The notes under the pieces are model-generated. The model was not told the DNA's origin and did no database searches. It saw only the letters and a program-made list of their open reading frames with translations. Below, piece by piece: positions 57,256 to 64,000 of a stretch of DNA of 64,000 nucleotides (the first letter of the stretch is position 1; every line of letters begins with the position of its first letter). Position numbers and translations under genes: made by a program. The DNA is from Isoetes taiwanensis (lineage: Eukaryota > Streptophyta > Lycopodiopsida > Isoetales > Isoetaceae): the NCBI GenBank assembly GCA_021234155.1, contig JAJEKV010000137.1, forward strand, positions 436,001 through 500,000, written 5' to 3'.

Positions 57256-58214
57256 TCAAGCTTGAGTGCCATCCTTAAAGAGGGTATCTCTAACTCGACC
57301 GAATGACAGCTCTATACTAAACCGAAAAGGTGAGGCATTAGTAGTTGCTTTAGAAGTAATTCTATGAGCCCAAAGAGCATCATATAATTTCAAGTGCCAA
57401 TCCCTTTGGTTTTGGCAAACCTGTTTTCGCAAAATACCCTTAAGCACTTTGTTAGTAGACTCGACTTGGCCATTTCCTTGAGGATAATAGGCTGAGCTTT
57501 TCACATGCTTGATCTTAAGGCTTGAAACAAGGAAATTGATAACCTCATTAATAAAAGTAGAGCCTCTATCAGGTCAAAATTTTAAAAGGAATGCCAAACC
57601 TAGAGCAAATATTCTCATGCAAAAATCTAGCAGTAGTATGGGCATTTGCTTTCCTTAAGGGTGCTTTGCTTGACCACTTAGTGAACAGATCCAGTAGCCA
57701 CAACAACGTATTCATCTTTGGGCTGAGGATGGAGGATTGATAGGGCCAACATAGTCCAATCCCCAAACTTGAAATGGACCAAGGGAGACAATTCTGTAAA
57801 GAGGAGCATGATGCAAGATTCTTTTTGCCAAAGATCCGCATTGATGACAAGTCTTTATAACATCATAACAATCCTTAAATAAATGAGGCCAAAAGTAACC
57901 AGACCTCAATATTTTCTTGGCGGTTGTGTCTGCTGCAAGAAAATGACCACCACAAACACCTTTGTGATTTTTTCCAGTACCGTGGCAGCTTCATCTTCAT
58001 CAACACATCTTAAGAGTACACCATCCCTATTTACCTTGCACAAAATGTCACCAACCAAGGAGTAAGTCAAACATTTTAACTTAAACTTGTAAGCTTGGCT
58101 TTTTGAAAATTCAGAAGGTATCTCTTGATGCTGAAGGAACCTCCTAATAGGTTGTTGCCAACCTTGAGCTTGTATAGTTGACAAGTCCCGCTCATTTACA
58201 ACAAGGTTAGTCAT
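57256..58214 (-). pseudogene. Element C integrase
   Basis: Minus-strand frames give YSLVGDILCKVNRDGVLLRC, a zinc-binding TCHQCGS after YFWPHLFKD, and the core with VWGLDYVGPINPPSSAQR and GIPFKILT. The third part is SSAYYPQGNGQVESTNKVL, with the catalytic glutamate, up to LFKDGTQA. The parts lie in different frames, so it is inactive or has a few recent frameshifts. Confidence 0.85.
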
Positions 58215-58438
58215 TTCTTCTTCTTGTACAACCTCCTCATGTTCAAAGTAGGCGCAGGTAAGTATAAACTCGGATTGTTCAATACATGAATGACCTTTAC
58301 CTTTAAATCATAAGATTGAAGCCTACAAGCCCACCTATGAAGCTTAGGTTTTAATTTCTTACCATACAAAAAGGCATGGGGTTCTCACATGTAGATAGTG
58401 GCTTGGGATTTTTGTAGAAGATGTCCCCTGTCTCTCTA

Positions 58439-58681
58439 TCAAAAAGATGAGAGCAGCAAAAGACTCCTTTCTACCTTAGCATACTTCTCTTCAGTTTGAG
58501 ACCATTGTTTGCTTGCAAAAGCAATGGGGTGCCTATCTGCAAAAATGGCAACTCCAAAGACCTTTTTAGTAATGGTTATATAAACTTTAAATGGTAATGA
58601 AAGGTCTGGAGTTTTTAAAAGTGTAGAATGGCAAATAGCCTCTATGATCTGCAAAAAAAGCTTTTCACACTCATCACCCAA
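58439..58681 (-). pseudogene. Element C conventional RNase H, downstream of RT
   Basis: The frame shows LPFKVYITITKKVFGVAIFA, HPIAFASKQWSQTEEKYAKV and ERSLLLLSS, the usual Ty3/gypsy RNase H. The first catalytic aspartate (normally in a D-A-S context) reads ITIT here and is missing. The C-terminal half continues in other frames to about 58350. Confidence 0.75.
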
Positions 58682-58689
58682 ACAACAGC

Positions 58690-59420
58690 CTATATTTACT
58701 TTCTCTTTTACTAACTTGGCCTACTCTAGTCGGTTTAGAGATAGGACTAATAAGGTGAGAGAAATTAGGCACATACACCCTTAAGAAAGAGGTCATTCCC
58801 ATAAATCCCTTGACTTCTTTAATTGTCCCGGGTGTTTGAAGCTTTTTAAAGCTATGATCTTCTCTTCAGCTACTTGAAGGCCTTTAGCGAAAACCTCATG
58901 GCCTAAGAGCTGGCCTTTGGATGCCAAAAAAATGCACTTCTTTGGGTTTAGATTAACTCCAACACTGCGCACAATGTAAATATCCTTGTTAGCTCAAAAT
59001 ATGATCACTTGTATCAAGTACCTAAGTATAAATCATCAAGATAAACTCGAATTGCTCGAGAGTCATGTTTGCAAAGACAAGATCCATAGCTCTCCTCGAA
59101 ATGTAGCGGGGGCATTCATTAAGCCAAAAGGCATCCTTTTCATTGCATAAGTTCCCCATGGAGTAATGAAGGATGTCTTTGGTTGATCCTCCTTTTGATG
59201 CTAATCTGATTAAAACCAGAGAAACCATCCAAAAATGAGTACATAGACTTGCCCCATCGATATAAAGGATTTCTTCCAAAAAGGCAAAGGGTAACAATCC
59301 TAACAATAGCTTTATTTAGATCTCTATAATCCACACATATTCTTAGAGAACCATTCTTTTTTTAGAACTGGAACAATACAAGAAACCCAAGAAGGGTTCA
59401 CAATGTCAACTATCAAACCT
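58690..59420 (-). pseudogene. Element C reverse transcriptase
   Basis: Frames include GSLRICVDYRDLNKAI (about 59330), [16 protein letters not shown] (59200), an [10 protein letters not shown] segment, and a YLDD motif at about 59035. Frame changes near 59120 and 59290 break it. The start of the RT reading (DVFAWEYSELKG) lies in the preceding long frame. Confidence 0.82.
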
Positions 59421-59473
59421 GACTCCACGCATTTTGAATAATTCCTCGCTTGATAAGATCTAAGAGTGAGGAA

Positions 59474-60556
59474 TTAATTCTTCTCAATCTCTCGCATGAC
59501 AGGTTTAGTATCTTCACGAACTTTTATCTCAAACTCACAAATGCTCCTATCAACCCCTTTTAATTCTGAATATTCCCATGCAAAAACATCCACCCAATCT
59601 TCAAAGTACTTAATCATTTTACCTTTGCAATCCTCATCATATAGATCTCCCATTTGCAAAGTCCTGGACATACCTCCCTTATGAACTTCAAGTTCTTTGT
59701 GTGATTCCTCTTGTGCTAGGTTGATGGTCAAGATAGGATGAAATTGAGAGAGTTCATCTTCATCTAGGACATCTTCCTCAATAGCTCCCTCAGAGAGATG
59801 CTCTAAGTGTGTTTTCCTGCACAAAGAATCAGCCTCAAAGTTTTTGGACCTTGGAATATGATAAATCTCCCAATGATCAAAAAAAGTTAGCAATTCTCGA
59901 GCTTGTGTGTTCAGATCCTCCATATCTTGATGTTTTGTTTGGTATTCTCCCAAAATCTGTTTGCAAACGAGTTGTGAGTCTCCATAGATAACAATATAGG
60001 AAATATTCATGAACCTTGCTTCCTGTAGGCCTGCAATGAGGGCCCTATACTCTGCTGCATTAGAAGAAATATTAGGATGAATTCTCCCTATCTTAGTCAT
60101 CAGTTTAAGATCTACATCCTTCAGAATAGCAGCAGAAGAAGCAATCCCTAATTTTTTAGACATACCTCCATCAAACCAAAGGTAGGCCTTGTTTTCTTTT
60201 GGATCAGGGAACTCTACCTGAGCAAAGTTGATAACTTCTTCACTCATATCAACATCTAGACCTAAACTGTAAACTCCTAGCTCCTCTTCCTGCAATATAT
60301 CCACATCTATAAACCTAATATTAGCAGAGGGGTCAGTTTTGTTTACCAATTTAATGGAAGTTGCTCCATTTGAAATGGTGCAAATGCCTTCAGACCATAT
60401 AGGCCTAGCATCTACTGTTTTCATCCACCTTCTTCCCAATAATAAATCATAGATGTTAGCATGGTTAACATTCTCAAAATCAACAACCACAAATGTAGCT
60501 AAAACAATGATTCCTCCTATATTAACAGACACATTCCTCACCACTCCTTTTGGCAC
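59474..60556 (-). CDS. Element C pol: protease end, RNase H-like domain, start of RT
   Basis: This 360-codon frame is uninterrupted. Residues 1-55 are the end of a retropepsin region (NIYDLLLGRRWMKTVDA). Residues 124-250 form a complete RNase H fold with the acidic residues in place: D129 in YLWFDGGMSKK, E169 in NAAEYRALIAGL, D193 in YGDSQLVCKQ and D243 in RSKNFEADSL. These signatures match the plant/archaeal-type RNase H (aRNH) of Tat-group elements. Residues 310-360 (DVFAWEYSELKGVDRSICEF) are the usual lead-in to RT. The order protease, aRNH, RT is therefore built into one frame. In Tat elements as I know them, aRNH follows the first RNase H. The protease active-site aspartate is not visible upstream, where a LINE piece interrupts. 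Confidence 0.88.
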   Translation of the reverse strand: MPKGVVRNVSVNIGGIIVLATFVVVDFENVNHANIYDLLLGRRWMKTVDARPIWSEGICTISNGATSIKLVNKTDPSANIRFIDVDILQEEELGVYSLGLDVDMSEEVINFAQVEFPDPKENKAYLWFDGGMSKKLGIASSAAILKDVDLKLMTKIGRIHPNISSNAAEYRALIAGLQEARFMNISYIVIYGDSQLVCKQILGEYQTKHQDMEDLNTQARELLTFFDHWEIYHIPRSKNFEADSLCRKTHLEHLSEGAIEEDVLDEDELSQFHPILTINLAQEESHKELEVHKGGMSRTLQMGDLYDEDCKGKMIKYFEDWVDVFAWEYSELKGVDRSICEFEIKVREDTKPVMREIEKN

Positions 60557-60591
60557 TACCTTAGCATTGGAAAAGGATTTTAGAACAATAG

Positions 60592-60945
60592 TGTCAAAAG
60601 CCTTGGTGAAATCGATAAAGCAACAATACAGGTCTCTTTGACAGTTCCTATTGTCTTCAACCAGAGTCTACAATGTAAAGATATGATCACTGCGTGGGAG
60701 CTCGCACGTCTGCTACTTCTGCCCATCTCGTCAACTGGTTCTTGAGAATGTCTAGCGGTTTTGCAAACACCAAACCGACCATGATTGTTCAATAATTGGC
60801 CGGGCAGTGACAGTCACCTATCTTGTAGATGGGAACAACCATGCTAGTAGTCCACTGTAGTGGGAGCCTTCCTGTAATGCCCCGTTGGACAAGGCAGTTA
60901 CGATGGCACCATGGGCGGCCCTGCCCATTTGCCCTGCACAAGTCT
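60592..60945 (-). pseudogene. LINE reverse transcriptase fragment nested in element C
   Basis: In minus-strand frames: LSNGALQEG, LPLQWTTSMVVPIYKIGDCH, TIMVGLVFAKPLDILKNQLT and YCCFIDFTKAFDTI. This is the fingers-to-palm part of a non-LTR RT, including F-x-D-F-x-K-A-F-D. Both sides are element C sequence (gag on one, protease end on the other). No poly(A) tail or target duplication is evident, so it may be a template-switch product rather than an ordinary insertion. Confidence 0.8.
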
Positions 60946-61324
60946 CAATAAAACTAACATTTGACACCTGTTTACCTTTTTCTTGCTTTGCAAGGTAATT
61001 CTTGACACTGCAGAACTTCTCCTCATGACCTATCTCTTTACAAAAAGAACAAACAGGGCATTCTCTACCAAAATGGCCCCTTTTGTGGCATTTAGGACAA
61101 GATCTTGCAAAGCAATTTTCAGCCCTATGATAGGGTTTACCACAGTTTGTGCATTCAGGTATGGTAGGGCTAGAAGAAAGAGCATTATTACTATTTTTTA
61201 ACTCCATGAGTTGTTTGGTAACTTCTAAAAGAGCTTCAGATACCTTACTTATCTCAGATTTCATTTCTGAAACTTGAGGGTCTAACTCTTGACTTTTGGC
61301 TTCTTCTTTTCCTTCCGAACGCAT
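60946..61324 (-). pseudogene. Element C gag, nucleocapsid with three zinc knuckles
   Basis: A coiled-coil part (EMKSEISKVSEALLEVTKQL) is followed by three CCHC boxes: CTNCGKPYHRAENC, CPKCHKRGHFGREC and CSFCKEIGHEEKFC. All cysteines and histidines are kept. Three knuckles are more than the usual one or two. Confidence 0.85.
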
Positions 61325-61665
61325 ACACAGGGGGCAAAGATTAGCATAATGTAACTCCTGCTTTCAAGATCCCGATGAGGAGGGTAGAATGGATCTCGAC
61401 TTCTTCATCGGGCAAATAGCTTAGCATTTCTACTAAATCTACAGCTTACAAATGTCTTATGGATAGAGTCTAGCTCACCAAACTTTTGAAGTTTTAATAA
61501 CTTCCTATAGATCTGAGGCACGGACATCAAACCTCGATAAAGGAAGCAACCAGATGCAAAGTTGGGTGGGAAACATGATTCCTATTACACACCAAAAAAT
61601 AAGAGTTAAATCTTTCCACATCTTTGTTTCACACTTTCACCGATTTAATAGAAAAGGAATTGAGC

Positions 61666-62103
61666 TCAAAAACAAGATCCCAGGGGTGAAGTAGTCTTAC
61701 CAAACCTTGATGAAAATCTTTGTTCCAATTCATCCCACTTGGTACCTATTGACAGTTCAAAATCCAAACAGGACCTGGCCTCATCACCTTTCATGCATTT
61801 GGTAAACTCAGCAAACCTGGTACCTTTCTTCTTTCCATGCTCCTCATAATATTCTTCAAAAGTCTTCAAGAAATGGTTAGCATTCATGGAAGAATCATAA
61901 CAAGGGGGAGAAACAGGTACAGTAAGCTCAAAATGATAAGGAGCTTGTGGAGGAATAGGCAAAGTGGAAACATTTGCAACATTTGTTGTGGATCTGGTAG
62001 CCACTTTCATGCTTACCCCTACCAAATCTGGTTGACCTGTTACCTCAGGTGGTTCAGCGGGCTCGGCAGACTCAGCAAGCTTTCTTGGTGCCATGGAGTT
62101 CAA
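61666..62103 (-). pseudogene. Element C gag, N-terminal part
   Basis: The frame starts near the primer-binding site (an ATG in MAPRKLAESAEPAEPPEV) and contains the start of a capsid domain (NHFLKTFEEYYEEHGKKKGT and CLDFELSIGTKWDELEQRF). It breaks near 61666; the rest of the capsid lies in other frames to 61330. Confidence 0.8.
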
Positions 62104-62114
62104 CTTCCAGGTGA

Positions 62115-62134
62115 AAATCTCGGTAGAACCTCCA
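62115..62134 (-). other. Element C primer-binding site
   Basis: On the + strand AAATCTCGGTAGAACCTCCA ends three bases before the LTR. It has the form of a tRNA 3' end (T-stem, acceptor, CCA), so the minus strand is the matching primer site. I cannot name the tRNA with certainty. Confidence 0.75.
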
Positions 62135-62137
62135 AAA

Positions 62138-62584
62138 TGTTAGCCTAAAACCTGGAATTTTAGTCTAACCTCAAGGAAGCTCAAACAAAATAGTTAGGAC
62201 CTCCAGATCACTTAGGGTGATCAATCCTTAATATATGAAGCGAGAAAAGTCATTTTGGAATGCTGGTCTTTTCAAAATCACTACAGTCCCTGAAACTGAA
62301 AAAACTGTCAGAGCAAAAACTGACCTAGAAGACACACCCTTTGAGATTTTTGGGATCTGGTTGGTGGTACAGATGGTCAACAATCAGAGGAAACTCCTGG
62401 TGAAAGTTTGGCTTGATTTGGATAAAGGAAGGTCAAGAAAACCGAGGTCAAAGTCAGGTCAAAAAGTTGGCCAGTGCCAAAACAGAGAGCCAAAATTTGC
62501 AGATGGAGTTTGACAAGGAATTTTGAGTTGAAATCTGTGCAGGCAAATTCAAAATAGTCTCTAGATCACGTGCATAAGTTTTAA
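62138..62584 (-). repeat. Element C right (5') LTR, truncated
   Basis: It matches 53821-54267 except at five positions that I count. It stops at 'taagttttaa' and is followed by unrelated DNA, so the outer part with the promoter is lost. Confidence 0.88.
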
Positions 62585-62859
62585 TATCTAGCATTATAAC
62601 AGGGGGTTTTTTTTGTGATTTTATACGCTTTTTGGCATGGTTTTTATATGATTTCATGGGCGTATTGCACGAGGTATACTAATCAGTATATCTAGAGTGC
62701 ACACTGGATTCATATATTTGAATGGCATTTTATCTATGGTTTTGCAATGGTTTTGCCTTGCATGTTTTTGTTCCTTAAAAACTTAATTAATTTAATTTTA
62801 TGAAGTCCATGCAAGCAACGAGGCATTGAACTTTAGGGTTCAACTTTAGGGTTCCTGGA

Positions 62860-63450
62860 GTAGCTAATCGATCAAGTGATGCAGATTTTGGGCTGTACAG
62901 GCCTCCTGCCCCTATGGCCGTCATTTGGGCAATTTGTCAAGGTCCTTTGGTAGATCTTGCCCTGGCCAGGGAGCTGGTGCTGGTCCTGGTGCAGGGGCTG
63001 GTGCTGGTTCTAGCACTTGTGGTGGTGGCCCTGCCGTTTTTGTCCCTGGGAGAGCTAATGCATTTAATACCAAGCTGGGTGGGCGTTTTGTTGCTGATGT
63101 GACAATATTTGATGGGACTGAGCTCTTTCCTTGCACACCATTTGTGAAAATCTGGCGTCTCCGCAATAGTGGTAACGTTCCATGGGAACAAAGCACGCAG
63201 CTTGTTCGTGTGGGAGGGGATGATTTGGGACCAGTTTCATCTGTGACCTTGAGGTAGGTGAATTTATATTATTAATTTTTCACATGCTAAATGTTGATCC
63301 AATGTCTCTTCTCTCTAGTTGTCCTTGGGAGGCTTAGAAACCTTGAATCGGATGTTTACGTCGACCTTATCTACTTTGAAAACACAGGCTATGTTTCATA
63401 TTAGCGGTTGATGTCACCATATGGTCAAAAGTTTGGTCATCGTGGTGCGG
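62860..63450 (+). pseudogene. NBR1-like autophagy receptor fragment (FW domain)
   Basis: One frame has a glycine/alanine-rich linker (GAGAGPGAGAGAG), then FVADVTIFDGTELFPCTPFV, KIWRLRNSGNVPWEQSTQLV and VGGDDLGPVSSVTLR, ending at a GTAGGT donor (63255). After an intron the domain continues YVDLIYFENTGYVSY, a TAG stop at 63402-63404, then RLMSPYGQKFGHR. This is the four-tryptophan domain of NBR1, the plant selective-autophagy cargo receptor. The stop takes the place of the tryptophan expected in YVSYWR. The PB1, ZZ and UBA parts are not seen. It is probably a pseudogene, unless the sequence has an error. Confidence 0.82.
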
Positions 63451-64000
63451 GCAATGATTCAGTCCGAATCGCCAGCCAAAAGCAATTTTATTTTAATCGT
63501 TGATTTTATTAAGGTTCTACGCTTTACGCTTTGTCATAAAATGTGGTTTCAAAAGTTAACCAAGAACGGGAGGATATGAATTCGGGCAATGGGTATGTGC
63601 TCTCAGAATTTTGCACATGAACAGGCGGATAATCCTTCCGGCGTAGGTTTTGTGGATCAAGCTAATGGAGACCGGCCTGTCTCAACCAGCGTTTGTTGCA
63701 ACAGGAGTTTTTGTTGCAACAGGAGTTTCTTCTGCAAGTTCTTTCAGGCTCTGCTATTTGCTTGTAATTCCTCTCCCACTTCTGCTATTACTCTCATAAT
63801 GCGTGGCGATTGGAGCGATTTACCGCGTGAAGGCTTTCCCCGTCCACTTTGGAAATTTGTGGCAATGAAGGGATTTCTTACTTAAAAAGCCACACATCTC
63901 TCGGTCCAGTAGAATTCGGTGGAAGTGGAAGTGAAAGGCCTTTCTTACGTAAAAGCTCAATATCTTTTCCTTCTCCCTATTTGCAATCCTGTAAAAGGTC
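63451..64000. other. Unrecognised sequence at the right edge
   Basis: 'tgttgcaacaggagttt' is directly repeated at 63692-63730. An open + frame (63589-63885) is not recognised. It may be intron or tail of the NBR1 remnant. Confidence 0.4.

Larger units (their letters stand above)
53821..62584 (-). mobile_element. Ty3/gypsy element C, young, minus strand
   Basis: Direct repeats 53821-54267 and 62138-62584 both begin TGTTAGCC and differ at five positions by my count. Reading from right to left come a primer-binding site, gag with zinc knuckles, protease end, RNase H-like domain, reverse transcriptase, RNase H, integrase and a long non-coding tail. The right (5') LTR is cut short, so it lacks its promoter part, and a LINE fragment is nested between gag and protease. 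The element is recent but cannot transpose on its own. Confidence 0.9.

Overview
The window looks like nuclear DNA of a land plant with a large, repeat-rich genome. The evidence is introns with GT-AG borders, a plant-type UDP-glycosyltransferase, a class III peroxidase fragment, a plant-like NBR1 domain, and abundant Ty3/gypsy, LINE, hAT and Mutator-like debris. A seedless vascular plant such as a fern is my best guess; that is inference, not proof. Only two convincing intact host genes are present, side by side on the + strand: a five-exon branched-chain aminotransferase (26049-28243) and an intronless family-1 glycosyltransferase (28846-30279). A two-exon gene of unknown function at 44834-45309 is possible. 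Fragments of NBR1, gamma-tubulin and peroxidase are broken.

Layout. 1-2.3 kb: mostly empty, with one possible minus-strand exon pair. 2.7-7.9 kb: two copies of one element in inverted orientation around a 253-bp spacer; the right copy has a perfect 35-bp terminal inverted repeat (TIR), each copy carries a small hydrophobic ORF, and the right copy holds a peroxidase fragment. 8.1-10.2 kb: decayed minus-strand Ty3/gypsy pol. 11.5-14.2 kb: a hAT transposase split by an 808-bp solo LTR with a 5-bp target duplication. 15.7-16.5 kb: palindrome plus a TIR element. 17-23.8 kb: retroposon copies, a LINE 3' end, and an 886-bp Mutator-like foldback with a 9-bp target duplication. 26-30.3 kb: the host genes. 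30.3-31.0 kb: a second TIR element plus palindrome. 32.2-33.05 kb: tandem duplication. 35-41 kb: a rearranged plus-strand Ty3/gypsy element with an internally duplicated pol segment. 43.4-45.3 kb: gamma-tubulin fragment, a second copy of the spacer repeat, the possible small gene. 45.6-51.7 kb: minisatellite blocks. 51.7-53.6 kb: long foldback.

53.8-62.6 kb holds a recent minus-strand Ty3/gypsy element. Its LTR copies differ at five positions that I count over 447 bp. One open reading frame runs from the end of the protease through a complete RNase H-like domain into the start of reverse transcriptase, and a conventional RNase H follows the RT. A LINE RT fragment is nested upstream, and the 5' LTR is truncated. 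62.9-63.5 kb: NBR1 domain fragment with a stop at a conserved tryptophan.

The most unusual items are the RNase H domain placed before RT, the repeated palindrome-plus-TIR architecture at 15.7 and 30.3 kb, the inverted 2.7-7.9 kb pair with its conserved small ORF, and the hairpin array at 46.6 kb. I found no rRNA gene, intact tRNA gene, CRISPR array or prokaryotic gene.
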